Positions 33,975 to 43,069 of a DNA stretch of 64,000 nucleotides are shown piece by piece. The position numbers were made by a program, and so were the translations under genes. Source of the DNA: Magnetospirillum gryphiswaldense MSR-1 v2 (GTDB taxonomy: Bacteria > Pseudomonadota > Alphaproteobacteria > Rhodospirillales > Magnetospirillaceae); assembly GCF_000513295.1 (NCBI RefSeq), contig NC_023065.1, positions 992,001 to 1,056,000 of the forward strand, in the 5' to 3' direction. Each line of letters starts with the position of its first letter. Within the stretch, counting starts at the first letter, position 1. The notes under the pieces are model-generated. The model saw only the letters and a program-made list of their open reading frames with translations. It had not been told where the DNA came from and ran no database searches.

Positions 33975-34463
33975 TCAGAACAATTCCATCTCGTCTTCGG
34001 CGGCTTGCACACATTCCGAGGTGCGGCCATTGAGCGCGTCGGTCAGCCGGCGCCGCCAATCGGCCAGCGAGACGTTTTGGCTCAGCGCCTCGATCCACTG
34101 CGCCGTGATGGCGTCATCCATGGGGGCTTGGGCGCAATGACGGGTCTGGGCTTCCAATTCCTCGTGCTGGCGGCGCAGCGTGGTCAACACCGAGGCCACC
34201 TGTTCCAGCCCTTGGCGCGAGCGGTCGGCGGCTTGCAGGCGGTGCACCACTTCGTTGGTCTGCACCTGCAATTCGCCGGCTTCGCTTTCGCCAGCGAACT
34301 GGCCGATGCGGATCAGCACGCCGGTGGCCCCGGCAGTGGAGTTCTCGAATTCCTGACCGGTTGCCATGGCTTCCGAGGCAAGGAACTCGAAAGCGCGTTG
34401 CTGTAACTGGGAAAAGGCCTGCCAGTGGGCCAGCAACTGAAGAAGAGAGGTATTATCGTTCAT
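33975..34463 (-). CDS. Unknown protein of the chemotaxis operon, 162 aa
   Basis: I do not recognise a named family. The protein is predicted to be almost fully helical, with Gln/Glu/Leu-rich stretches and a C-terminal tail ending EDEMELF. It lacks the CheZ active-site pattern, and nothing resembles CheC/CheX. It starts one base after the cheB stop on the minus strand, so it is very probably translated with cheB. The tail resembles that of CheD in the same operon (EGEIELFD), which hints at a shared binding partner. Confidence 0.8.
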   Translation of the reverse strand: MNDNTSLLQLLAHWQAFSQLQQRAFEFLASEAMATGQEFENSTAGATGVLIRIGQFAGESEAGELQVQTNEVVHRLQAADRSRQGLEQVASVLTTLRRQHEELEAQTRHCAQAPMDDAITAQWIEALSQNVSLADWRRRLTDALNGRTSECVQAAEDEMELF

Positions 34464-34464
34464 A

Positions 34465-35526
34465 TCATGTCCTTGCCACGTCCTGGCGGCACAGCCTAAG
34501 GATTTCTTCGGCGATGTGCGATAGCGGAAGTTGTTTTTCCACCGCCCCTAAATCAAATGCCGCTTTCGGCATGCCATAAACCACGCACGACGATTCGTCC
34601 TCGCCGATGGTGGCGGCGCCGGCCTTGCGCATGGCCAGCAGGCCGTCGGCGCCGTCGCGGCCCATGCCGGTGAGGATCACCCCCACCGCCTTGGCGCCGC
34701 AGGTTTCCGCCACCGAATTGAACAAGACGCTGACGCTGGGCTTGTGGCCGCTGACCAGCGGGCCGTCATAGCATTGGGCGATCAATTGGGCGCCCGAGCG
34801 GCGCACCGCCAGATGGCGGTCGCCCGGCGCGATATAGACATGGCCGGCCATGATGCGTTCGCCGTCGCTGGCCTCCTTGACCCGGACGGCGGCCAGACTG
34901 TCGAGCCGCTCGGCGAAGCTGGCCGAGAATTTCGGCGGAATGTGCTGGGTGATGACGATGGGGGGTGAATCGGCGGGCAGGGCCAGGATGATGTCGCGCA
35001 AGGCCTCGACCCCGCCGGTGGACGAACCGATAGCCACCAACCGGTCGGTGGATTTGTAAAGGGTGGTGACGGCCAGCCGGGCCGGTTGTTGTACCGGGCG
35101 ATCGCTGAGCGAGCGGACACGGGCGAAAGCCGCCGCCTTGACCTTGTCGATCAGAATCTGGGCCTGGGCCTGCAAGCCGCCGCCGGCGATGTCCACGGGT
35201 TTGCAGAAAACGTCGACGGCGCCCAGTTCCATGGCCCGCATGGTCACCTCGGCGCCCTTTTCGGTCAGCGACGACACCATCACCACCGGCATGGGGCGCA
35301 AGGTCATCAACTTTTCCAGAAAGGCCAAGCCGTCCATGCGCGGCATTTCCACATCCAAGGTCAGCACGTCCGGGTTCAGTGCCTTGATCTTTTCCCGCGC
35401 CACCAGCGGGTCGGGGGCGGTGCCGACCACCTCGATACCCGGATCGGACGACAGGATGCTGGTCAGCATCTGCCGCATCAGGGCGGAATCATCGACGATC
35501 AGCACGCGGGCGATACGGGTGGGCAT
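34465..35526 (-). CDS. cheB: Chemotaxis protein-glutamate methylesterase/glutamine deamidase CheB
   Basis: Removes methyl groups from chemoreceptors when phosphorylated by CheA. The 353-residue protein has an N-terminal receiver (IVDDSALMRQML; phospho-acceptor Asp in LTLDVEMPRMDG) and a C-terminal esterase domain with the Ser-His-Asp triad in GSSTGGVEAL, ITQHIPPKFS and TGMGRDGADG. It lies 9 bp after cheD in the che operon. Confidence 0.97.
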   Translation of the reverse strand: MPTRIARVLIVDDSALMRQMLTSILSSDPGIEVVGTAPDPLVAREKIKALNPDVLTLDVEMPRMDGLAFLEKLMTLRPMPVVMVSSLTEKGAEVTMRAMELGAVDVFCKPVDIAGGGLQAQAQILIDKVKAAAFARVRSLSDRPVQQPARLAVTTLYKSTDRLVAIGSSTGGVEALRDIILALPADSPPIVITQHIPPKFSASFAERLDSLAAVRVKEASDGERIMAGHVYIAPGDRHLAVRRSGAQLIAQCYDGPLVSGHKPSVSVLFNSVAETCGAKAVGVILTGMGRDGADGLLAMRKAGAATIGEDESSCVVYGMPKAAFDLGAVEKQLPLSHIAEEILRLCRQDVART

Positions 35527-35535
35527 GGCGGGCCT

Positions 35536-36177
35536 CTAATCGAACAATTCGATCTCGCCTTCGACCTGGACGGTCTGCAGGCGCGAACGATAGGACATTT
35601 CGCGGTTGAGCACGGCGCGTTCCACGTCCTTTTTCAGGAACAGGCGGATGACCTTGCCCAGGCGCGGAAAGAAATGGATGCGGCGTGGATGGGGGCCGCC
35701 CAGATCCTCGGCGGTGATGCGATAACCTTCCTCCGACAGATATTGTCGGACGAAGATGGCGTTGCGGTCGCCGATGGGGGCCGAGCCGGTGCCGGCCCCG
35801 CCCATGCCCGGCAATACGTTGCCGCCGCCGAACACCTTGATTTCCAGGCTGTCGCGGCGGCCGCCCCGGCGCAACACGTCGTTGATCAATTCTTCCATGG
35901 CGAAATTGCCGAAGCGCATGGCCTTGTCCACCGGCACATCTCCGCCTGAGCCGGAATCGGGCAGCATGAAGTGGTTCATGCCGCCGATGCGCATGCGGGT
36001 GTCCCAGACGCAGGCGGCGACGCACGAGCCCAGCACGGTGACGATCATCTCCTGTCCGGCGGTGGAAACGTAATGTTCGCCCGGCAGCACCTTGACGGCC
36101 ATGATCTTGAAGGTGGGGTCGAACCAGCGCCGTCTTTCGGCTTCGTCCGCCGATGCGCCCCAGGTTTCGCTGCTCAT
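35536..36177 (-). CDS. cheD: Chemoreceptor glutamine deamidase CheD
   Basis: Deamidates specific receptor glutamines and can modulate receptors with CheC. The 213-residue protein has the catalytic Cys in LGSCVAAC, the His in GGMNHFMLP and the FGGGN/IGDRN segments of the family. It overlaps cheR by 4 bp (ATGA). The N-terminal 25 residues are an extension, and the C terminus is the acidic tail EGEIELFD. No cheC is present in the window. Confidence 0.95.
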   Translation of the reverse strand: MSSETWGASADEAERRRWFDPTFKIMAVKVLPGEHYVSTAGQEMIVTVLGSCVAACVWDTRMRIGGMNHFMLPDSGSGGDVPVDKAMRFGNFAMEELINDVLRRGGRRDSLEIKVFGGGNVLPGMGGAGTGSAPIGDRNAIFVRQYLSEEGYRITAEDLGGPHPRRIHFFPRLGKVIRLFLKKDVERAVLNREMSYRSRLQTVQVEGEIELFD

Positions 36178-37037
36178 TTGATTCGCCGGTACGATGTCTT
36201 GTCCACCGCCTCGAAGCGGTCGGAAACCCCGATCAGGCTTTCGGCGTGGCCAAGATAGAGGATGCCGCCCATGAACAGGCGGTCGGCATAGCGGTTGAAC
36301 AACTGGCGCTGGGTCGGCTTGTCGAAATAGATGGCGACGTTGCGGCAGAAAATGGCGTCGAACAATCCCTTCATCGGCCAGTTTTCATGCAGGTTCAGGC
36401 GGCGAAAGCGGATCAGCCGGCGGATTTCGTCGGCCATCTGCACCTTGTCCGCTTCGTGGGCGCGGCGGACGAAGCGCTTGCGATAGCTTTCCGGGATATG
36501 GTCGAGGGCGGCGAGGGGATAAAGCCCGGCCTCGCCCCGGCGCAACACGTTGGTATCGATGTCGGTGGCCAGCACCAACGCATCCCAGCCGTCGCAGCCC
36601 TTCAGCGCGTCGGCCATGGTCATGGCGATGGAATAGGGTTCTTCCCCGGTGGAGCAGCCCGCCGACCAGATGCGCACGCGTGGACGGCGGGGCTGTTCAT
36701 TCAGGCGCGGCGCCAGTACCTGATCGCGCAGGTGATCGAAGTGATGGGGTTCGCGGAAGAAATTGGTGATGTTGGTGGTGATGGCGTTAACCAGATTTTC
36801 CACCTCGGCGTGGCCCTGGGGGCCGCGCAACATATCGCAATACTGGCTGAATTCGCGCAACCCCAGGGCGCGCAGGCGCTTGACCAGACGGCCACAGACC
36901 ATGTCGCGCTTGTGATCGGACAGGACGATACCCGTCTCTTTCGACATGAACGATGCCAGAAAGCGGAACTCTTCGTCGCCCAGTTCAAATTCACGGCGTG
37001 GACCGTTGGCGGTTTCTTGCCGGCTGCTCACAAACAT
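36174..37037 (-). CDS. cheR: Chemotaxis protein methyltransferase CheR
   Basis: Methylates receptor glutamates with SAM. The 287-residue protein contains the N-terminal helical domain (FLASFMSKETGIVLSDHK), the TTNITNFFREPHHF segment, the SAM-binding IWSAGCSTGEEPYS motif and the CRNVAIYF segment. The beta-subdomain that can bind receptor C-terminal pentapeptides lies between the SAM-binding strands. It directly follows the gene of a receptor that ends in such a peptide. Confidence 0.96.
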   Translation of the reverse strand: MFVSSRQETANGPRREFELGDEEFRFLASFMSKETGIVLSDHKRDMVCGRLVKRLRALGLREFSQYCDMLRGPQGHAEVENLVNAITTNITNFFREPHHFDHLRDQVLAPRLNEQPRRPRVRIWSAGCSTGEEPYSIAMTMADALKGCDGWDALVLATDIDTNVLRRGEAGLYPLAALDHIPESYRKRFVRRAHEADKVQMADEIRRLIRFRRLNLHENWPMKGLFDAIFCRNVAIYFDKPTQRQLFNRYADRLFMGGILYLGHAESLIGVSDRFEAVDKTSYRRIK

Positions 37038-37097
37038 CCCCCCCCAGGGAACGTCCCCGCCGCGACGATCGCGGCGGGGGATACTTTTATAATCCTA

Positions 37098-39518
37098 CTA
37101 AAATTCGGCCCAATCTTCATCCTTCGAAGCAGAGGGCGTAGGCGAGGGGGACGCCGAGGCGGATTTGACCGCCGGCTTGCGCATGGGTGCAGCCTTAACC
37201 GCCAGCTTCACCGCCGGCTTGGCCTTGACGGCGGGCTTGGTGCTGCGCGCCACGACCTGTTCCACCTGGGCGGCGGAATTGTCGTTGCCGGTATGGAAGA
37301 AGCCCATCAACCGGTTGAGTTCGCGCGACTGATCTTCCAAGGCGTGGGCGGCGGCGGCGGATTCTTCCACCAGGGCCGCGTTTTGCTGGGTCATTTCGTC
37401 CATCTGGCTGACGGCGGAATTGACCTGATCGATGCCCGACGCCTGTTCGGAACTGGCGGCGGCGATTTCGGCGACGATGTCGGCCACCCGTTTGACGCTG
37501 CCCAGGATGTCTTCCAGGGTTTTACCGGCGCCCTTGACCAGATCGGCGCCGGAACGCACCTGGGTCGAGCTTTCGGCGATCAGGGTCTTGATTTCCTTGG
37601 ACGCCTGGGCCGATCGCTGGGCCAGATTACGCACTTCCTGGGCGACCACGGCGAAGCCCTTGCCGGCATCACCGGCACGCGCCGCTTCCACTGCCGCGTT
37701 GAGCGCCAGCAGATTGGTCTGGAAGGCGATTTCGTCGATCATGCCGACGATGTCCTCGATCTTCTGCGACGAGGATTCGATGCGGCCCATGGCGCCGATG
37801 GCGTCGGCGACCACTTGGCCGCCACCGGCGGCCACTTCGCGGGCGCCGGCGGCAAGTTGGTTGGCCTGCTGGGCATTGGCGGCGTTCTGGCGCACGGTGG
37901 CGGCCAGTTCTTCCATGCTGGCGGCGGTTTCTTCCAGGGCGCTGGCCTGCTGTTCCGACCGTTCCGACAGATCCTGCGAACCGGCGGCCACTTCCGAGGC
38001 GGCCGAGCCGATCTGACCGGCGGCCGAGTTGATGTTGGTGACGATCTCGAACAGTTTGTCAGCGGTCTGGTTGACGTCGGACTTGAGCTGGCCGAACACG
38101 CCGGCATAGTTGTTGGTGATGCGCTGGGTCAGGTCGCCACGGGCCACCGACGACAGCACCGAGGCGACGTCGTTAAGGGCGATGCCGGTCAGCTTGACCA
38201 GATTGTTGACGCCATCGCACAGGCTGAGCAGGAAACCGTCCTTGCCGGCCAGATCGATGCGGCGATCCAGGTCGCCTTCCGACGCCGCCTTGGCCACTTC
38301 CGCCACTTCGGCGACGATGGCCGCCTCGCGTGCACGCTGGGCCGCCTCGGCCTGACGTTCCGCTTCCTCGCGGGCGCGCTGCTCTTCTTCCATGCGCTTC
38401 TTGTCGTTGGCGTTCTGCTTGAACACCTGTACCGCCTGGGCCATTTCACCGATTTCGTCGGTACGGTCCAAGGCGGGGATGATGACGTCCAGCCTGCCGC
38501 CGGCCAGTTCAGCCATGGCCCCGGTCATCGCCGAGATCGGGGTGATGATGGAGCGCGCGATCAGCCAGGCGAACAGCAGACCCAAGCCGATGATGATGGC
38601 GGGAACGATGACGGCGGTCAGCTTTTGCGCCGCAGCGGTTTCGAGGGTCTGGTCCTCCAGTTCCGTCATGTAGACTTGCTGCGAAGCCTTGGTCTTGGAC
38701 GCCAGCTCGGCGAACTCGTTGGCCAGGGCAGCATTTTCCTTGTTGACCAGGGTGTCGACCTGAAAGCTGAGCTGCGCCATTTCCTGGAAATAGCGGTCGT
38801 AATTGGGCAGGGTATCGCGCACGAATTCGATGATGCGGCGATGAGCCTCGTCCTTTTCGGTGTCGGCCAGATACCTGATCGCCTTGCTGGCAGCGGCGAA
38901 CTGATCCTTGTAGACATCGACGATGGCCTGCGACGGGCTGTCAACGAAGCGCAGGGCCTGGATGCGCATCAGCAGCAACTGTTCCTGGCTTTTGCCGGCA
39001 TAGCTGCCGGTTTCCCAATCCTTGGCGTCCAAGGTGATGTCGACCAGCGAGGACAAGGCCTTGGTCAGGTCGTTGGCGACGGGCACCAGCTTGGCGCTAT
39101 ACACCTCGTCGCGCTTGGTCTTCGTCTCGACGGCGCGATTGAGGTTGTTCATGTACTGCTCGAACAACTGGGACATGCGTTCCAGGCTGGCCTTGCGCTC
39201 GGCATTGGCGGTGGCGGCAATGGCCTCCTTCAGGTTCTTGCGCAAGGACGGTTCCAGTTCACGGATACGGTCCAGCGACTTTTTGTCGCCTTTGTCCGTG
39301 TACAGGAAGGCATTGCGCCGCAATCCCACCACATCGCGTTCGATCTGGGCGACGCGAGCGCTGTTCTGCGCCACATCGGCGAATTGATGGGTGCCGGTTT
39401 CCATCTTGGAGAAACCAAAGAAGCTGACGCCCGCGACGACGGCCAGGAAGACCAGGATCAGCAGAAAACCGCCATAGATGCGGCCCTTGACCGTCAGGCC
39501 GGAAGTTTTGGTCGACAT
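37098..39518 (-). CDS. Methyl-accepting chemotaxis protein with CheR-docking-like C-terminal peptide, 806 aa
   Basis: Membrane helix 1 (about residues 12-34), a large helical periplasmic domain, membrane helix 2 (about 305-325), HAMP, a second HAMP-like segment (SVARGDLTQRI), and a signalling domain with the [23 protein letters not shown] tip. A basic Ala/Pro/Lys linker ends in DEDWAEF. The final five residues DWAEF fit the x-W-x-x-F pattern of CheR/CheB tethering peptides such as NWETF. ATG 39518 follows GGGGGA. It lies inside the che operon between cheW and cheR. Confidence 0.94.
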   Translation of the reverse strand: MSTKTSGLTVKGRIYGGFLLILVFLAVVAGVSFFGFSKMETGTHQFADVAQNSARVAQIERDVVGLRRNAFLYTDKGDKKSLDRIRELEPSLRKNLKEAIAATANAERKASLERMSQLFEQYMNNLNRAVETKTKRDEVYSAKLVPVANDLTKALSSLVDITLDAKDWETGSYAGKSQEQLLLMRIQALRFVDSPSQAIVDVYKDQFAAASKAIRYLADTEKDEAHRRIIEFVRDTLPNYDRYFQEMAQLSFQVDTLVNKENAALANEFAELASKTKASQQVYMTELEDQTLETAAAQKLTAVIVPAIIIGLGLLFAWLIARSIITPISAMTGAMAELAGGRLDVIIPALDRTDEIGEMAQAVQVFKQNANDKKRMEEEQRAREEAERQAEAAQRAREAAIVAEVAEVAKAASEGDLDRRIDLAGKDGFLLSLCDGVNNLVKLTGIALNDVASVLSSVARGDLTQRITNNYAGVFGQLKSDVNQTADKLFEIVTNINSAAGQIGSAASEVAAGSQDLSERSEQQASALEETAASMEELAATVRQNAANAQQANQLAAGAREVAAGGGQVVADAIGAMGRIESSSQKIEDIVGMIDEIAFQTNLLALNAAVEAARAGDAGKGFAVVAQEVRNLAQRSAQASKEIKTLIAESSTQVRSGADLVKGAGKTLEDILGSVKRVADIVAEIAAASSEQASGIDQVNSAVSQMDEMTQQNAALVEESAAAAHALEDQSRELNRLMGFFHTGNDNSAAQVEQVVARSTKPAVKAKPAVKLAVKAAPMRKPAVKSASASPSPTPSASKDEDWAEF

Positions 39519-39535
39519 GTTAATTCCCCCTTGGA

Positions 39536-40027
39536 TCACGCGGCCGCGGTGATGGCGTCGGCGACCAATTCGATATCGAACAGTTGATGCAGGTCGAGCA
39601 GGGCGACCATGCGGCCATCGACAGTGACCAGACCGGTCAGGAAGCCCGAATGATCATGATGATCCAGTTCAGGCACCGGTTGGATGTCGGCGGCGGAGAC
39701 GGTGATGATGTCGGCGACGGCGTCCACCAGGATGCCGATGACCCGGTCATGAACCGAGACGACGATGATGACGTGTCGGGCCGAGGCCTGGGTCAAGCCG
39801 CCGGAAAAGCGCGACCGCAGGTCGAAGATGGGCACGATGGCGCCGCGCAGATTGATGACGCCGCGCATGTATTCGGGCGTGTTGGGCAGTTCGGTCGACG
39901 CCGTCCAGCCCTTGATCTCGCGGATGGCCATGATGTCGACGCCGTATTCCTCGTCCCCGATGGTGAACGAGATGAATTGGCGTGTCCCTCCGGCCTGAAT
40001 TTCGGAAGCGGGGGTAGCGTTCTGCAT
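39536..40027 (-). CDS. cheW: Chemotaxis adaptor CheW
   Basis: Couples receptors to CheA. The 163-residue protein is a single CheW-like domain with FTIGDEEYGVDIMAIREI, the MRGVINLRGAIVPIFDLR segment typical of receptor/CheA binding, and GLVTVDGRMVALLDL near the end. It lies 17 bp before the operon receptor gene and about 100 bp after cheA. Confidence 0.96.
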   Translation of the reverse strand: MQNATPASEIQAGGTRQFISFTIGDEEYGVDIMAIREIKGWTASTELPNTPEYMRGVINLRGAIVPIFDLRSRFSGGLTQASARHVIIVVSVHDRVIGILVDAVADIITVSAADIQPVPELDHHDHSGFLTGLVTVDGRMVALLDLHQLFDIELVADAITAAA

Positions 40028-40124
40028 TATCCATCCCTCTCGCAGGTGCTAACCAAAGATATATCATCAAGGTGATGCAGGCTGCCGTTAAAACCGACGC
40101 CCCTGCATGTGTTCATAGGTACTC

Positions 40125-42260
40125 TCATTGCGCCGCCAGGGCCAATGCCCCCATCTGCCGAAGGGCGCTGACATCCAGGATCAGGGCGACGCGACCATCG
40201 CCCAGGATGGTGGCGGCGGAAATGCCGCGCACCGGGCGGAAATTTGAATCGAGCGACTTGATCACCACCTGCTGCTGACCGAGCAATTCGTCCACCAGCA
40301 GGCCGACCCGTTCGCCGCCCTCGGTTTCGACGATCACCACCAACCCCTTGGTCGGGTCGGTGATGGCGCCGTCGATGCCGAAAATAGCGTGCAGCGGCAT
40401 CAGGTTGATGTATTCGCCGCGAATGGTCAGCACCTCGCCCACATCCACCAGCGAGCGGGCCTGTTGGGCGCTGGGGCGCAGCGATTCGACGATGTTGGTC
40501 AGCGGCAGCACATAGCGTTGGCCGCCCACTTGCACCAGCATGCCGTCCATCACCGCCAGGGTCAGCGGTAGCGACAGGATGAAGCGCGAGCCGGCCCCGG
40601 GGGTGGATTGCACCACCACGCGACCGCCCACGTCCTGGATGTTCTTGCGCACCACATCCATGCCGACGCCGCGGCCCGACACGTCGGACACTTCGGAAGC
40701 GGTGGAAAAACCTGGGGCAAAGATCAGCATGTCGATCTGTTCGTCGGTCAATTGCTGGCCGCGCTCCACCAGTCCCTTTTCCAGGGCCTTGGCCAGCACG
40801 CGCTCGCGGTTGATGCCGCGACCGTCGTCCTGGATTTCGATGAAGATGCGGCCCGAGCGATGTTGCGCCGCCAGGTGGATGGTGCCCTCCGCCGGCTTGC
40901 CCACGGCCATGCGTTCTTCCGGCGTCTCGATGCCGTGGTCCAGCGCATTGCGGATCAGGTGGGTCAGCGGGTCGGACAATTGTTCGATGACGGTCTTGTC
41001 CACCTCGGTGTTCTCGCCGCTCATCACCAGGCGGGCCTGTTTGGCCAGCTTGGTCGACAGGTCGCGGACCAGACGCGGGGCCTTGGAAAACAGCGCCTTG
41101 ACCGGTTGGGCCCGGATGGCCATGACGTTTTCCTGCAATTCGCGGGTATGGTGCGACAGCTCTTGCAGGCCCTGGATCAGCTCGGGGTGGGATTCGACGG
41201 TGAAGCCGCTGGCCTGCTGGCCCAGCATGGCCTGGGTGATGACCAGTTCGCCCACCATGTTGACCAGACGGTCGATCTTGTCCAGATCGACGCGGATCGA
41301 TGCGGTATGGACGGCGTTGCCGCCCGCCGCCGGGGCATTGGCCGTATTGGCGGGGGGAGTGGCTGCGGCGGGTTTGGGCGTGGCTTCCGCCGGTTTGGCG
41401 GTGCCGGGCAGCGGCGCGAACAGCCCCCAGCCGTCGCCTTCCTCACCCGTGTCGGTCATGGCTGCGGGCGGCGCGAACAAGCCCCAGCCATCGCCTTCCT
41501 CGCCCTGGGGCGGAATCACGGCGGCGGCGCCTTCTTCCTCGACGATCACCTGGGCGGTGTCGCCGGCGACGAATTCAAAGACCTCGTCGATGGCGTCACG
41601 GTCTCGGTTGGTGACCAAGGTGCAGGTCCACGACAGATACGACCGCAAGGCATCCATTTCGGTCAGAGTGGGCAAGCCATTGGTGTCGGCAACCACGCTC
41701 ATCCGTCCCAGGCTGCCCAGTTCACGCAGCATCAGCAGCGGCTCGTTGCCGGTGCGCAGCATATCGGGGCTGGGCTGGAAATGGATGATGAAGGTCTTTT
41801 CGGCTGTTGGCGGCGGCGCGCTGGCGATGGCGGCGGGCTTTTTCGCCGAAACCGGGACCGTCGCGCCGGTCAGGGCGGCCAATTGCGCCAGGATGTCGGC
41901 GCCATGATCGGCGGGCAGGGCGGTGTCGGCCTGGGCGGCACGGACGAAATCACCCAGAATGTCATTGCCGCGCACCATCAGATCGGCCACGTGCGAGGAC
42001 ATTTCCACCTTGCCCGAGCGCAGATGGTCGAGCGCGGTTTCAAACACATGAGCGAAATGAACCAACGCCTCGAACGAGAAGGCGCCAGCGCCCCCCTTGA
42101 TGGAATGGACGCAACGGAAGACCGCGTTCAAATCCTCGTCGCTGCCGGTGCCTTCCTGCAAGCGGGCGATGGTTTCCTCGGCCGTGGCCAACAGTTCGGC
42201 GCATTCCTCGAAATAGGTCGCCTTGAACTGTGACAGGTCATAGCCTTGGTCGTCGGACAT
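40125..42260 (-). CDS. cheA: Chemotaxis histidine kinase CheA
   Basis: Domains: HPt (residues 1-105, phospho-acceptor His in RCVHSIKGGAGAF, near residue 52), a middle regulatory domain (about 155-240), a linker holding two copies of EEGDGWGLFAP (near 254-264 and 273-283), dimerisation (about 320-380), ATPase (HxxRNAxDHG as HLIRNALDHG, GRGVGMDVV) and a CheW-like domain at the C terminus. ATG 42260 with AAAGGAA upstream is preferred over the adjacent GTG 42263. It phosphorylates CheY and CheB of the operon. The duplicated linker motif is unusual. Confidence 0.96.
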   Translation of the reverse strand: MSDDQGYDLSQFKATYFEECAELLATAEETIARLQEGTGSDEDLNAVFRCVHSIKGGAGAFSFEALVHFAHVFETALDHLRSGKVEMSSHVADLMVRGNDILGDFVRAAQADTALPADHGADILAQLAALTGATVPVSAKKPAAIASAPPPTAEKTFIIHFQPSPDMLRTGNEPLLMLRELGSLGRMSVVADTNGLPTLTEMDALRSYLSWTCTLVTNRDRDAIDEVFEFVAGDTAQVIVEEEGAAAVIPPQGEEGDGWGLFAPPAAMTDTGEEGDGWGLFAPLPGTAKPAEATPKPAAATPPANTANAPAAGGNAVHTASIRVDLDKIDRLVNMVGELVITQAMLGQQASGFTVESHPELIQGLQELSHHTRELQENVMAIRAQPVKALFSKAPRLVRDLSTKLAKQARLVMSGENTEVDKTVIEQLSDPLTHLIRNALDHGIETPEERMAVGKPAEGTIHLAAQHRSGRIFIEIQDDGRGINRERVLAKALEKGLVERGQQLTDEQIDMLIFAPGFSTASEVSDVSGRGVGMDVVRKNIQDVGGRVVVQSTPGAGSRFILSLPLTLAVMDGMLVQVGGQRYVLPLTNIVESLRPSAQQARSLVDVGEVLTIRGEYINLMPLHAIFGIDGAITDPTKGLVVIVETEGGERVGLLVDELLGQQQVVIKSLDSNFRPVRGISAATILGDGRVALILDVSALRQMGALALAAQ

Positions 42261-42290
42261 CACGCCGTTCCTTTCTTAAAGGGATAGGCC

Positions 42291-42656
42291 TTAGGGGCAG
42301 ACCTTGGCAACGATCTGCAACAGCTTGTCGGGGCTGAACGGCTTGACGATCCAGCCGGTGGCACCGGCGGACCGGCCCTCATCCTTTTTGCTCTGGTCGC
42401 TTTCGGTGGTCAAAATCAGGATGGGCGTACCGGCATGGGTGGGCAGGCCACGCACCCGGCGCACCAGGGTGATGCCGTCCATTTCCGGCATATTGACGTC
42501 GGTGATGATGACGTCGACCTTCTGGCCCTGCAAAACCTTCAGCGCGGCGACGCCGTGCTCGGCCTCGACCACGGTGTAGCCGGCGCCGCGAAGGGTGAAC
42601 GACACCATGTCGCGCATGGTCTTAGAATCGTCGACGGCCAGAACGCACTTAGCCAT
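42291..42656 (-). CDS. cheY: Chemotaxis response regulator CheY
   Basis: A 121-residue single receiver domain: AVDDSKTMRDM, phospho-acceptor Asp in IITDVNMPEMDG, Thr in LTTESD and Lys in VKPFS. ATG 42656 has GAGG six bases upstream; ATG 42662 is too close to it. It is 30 bp upstream of cheA. Phosphorylated CheY should act on the flagellar switch, or on another output if this operon is not for flagella. Confidence 0.96.
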   Translation of the reverse strand: MAKCVLAVDDSKTMRDMVSFTLRGAGYTVVEAEHGVAALKVLQGQKVDVIITDVNMPEMDGITLVRRVRGLPTHAGTPILILTTESDQSKKDEGRSAGATGWIVKPFSPDKLLQIVAKVCP

Positions 42657-42675
42657 GTTCATCCTCTGTCAGCTG

Positions 42676-42984
42676 TCAAGGGGTGGTCAGTTGGTTCAGT
42701 TGAGCTGTCAGGCCCAAGCTGGTGAAGGCGGCGGTCACCGGTTCCGGCACCGCTTCGGCATCCATGCGGCGTGCCGCCAGACGCAAGGCGGCGGCACCGG
42801 CCAGGATCACTTGGGTCGCTGCGGTTGAAACACGTTCGACCTGAGAAAAATTAAGCACAACGTCGGCCGCGGTATCGCGGGCGGCGGCGTCGATCAACAA
42901 GTCACGAAGCTCCGCCGCGGTGGGCAGATCAAGCACTGCCGGCAGATCGATCAGAAGTCTTCCATTGTGCTCGACGATTTCCAT
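42676..42984 (-). CDS. STAS-domain protein heading the che operon
   Basis: The 102-residue protein has a STAS fold pattern (anti-sigma antagonist type), with the loop VERVSTAATQ containing the presumed phosphorylatable Ser53 after strand DVVLNFSQ. Similar small STAS proteins head many chemotaxis operons; their role is not well known. ATG 42984 is chosen because the frame upstream runs over the divergent gene. It is the first gene of the minus-strand che operon, 85 bp from the divergent PYP-like gene. Confidence 0.85.
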   Translation of the reverse strand: MEIVEHNGRLLIDLPAVLDLPTAAELRDLLIDAAARDTAADVVLNFSQVERVSTAATQVILAGAAALRLAARRMDAEAVPEPVTAAFTSLGLTAQLNQLTTP

Positions 42985-43069
42985 AAGGCTAGGCCGTGTT
43001 TTCCTTGTGGACCAAAGCCGGATAATACGGCAAATTTCCGCCTTGGGAATAGGGCTAAAAGAACTAAAA

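Noticed and set aside
36153-39587. 1144-codon open frame on the plus strand over cheR and the operon chemoreceptor
   Set aside because: Antisense shadow of genes with clear domains; composition is Gly/His/Asp/Gln-rich and not protein-like.
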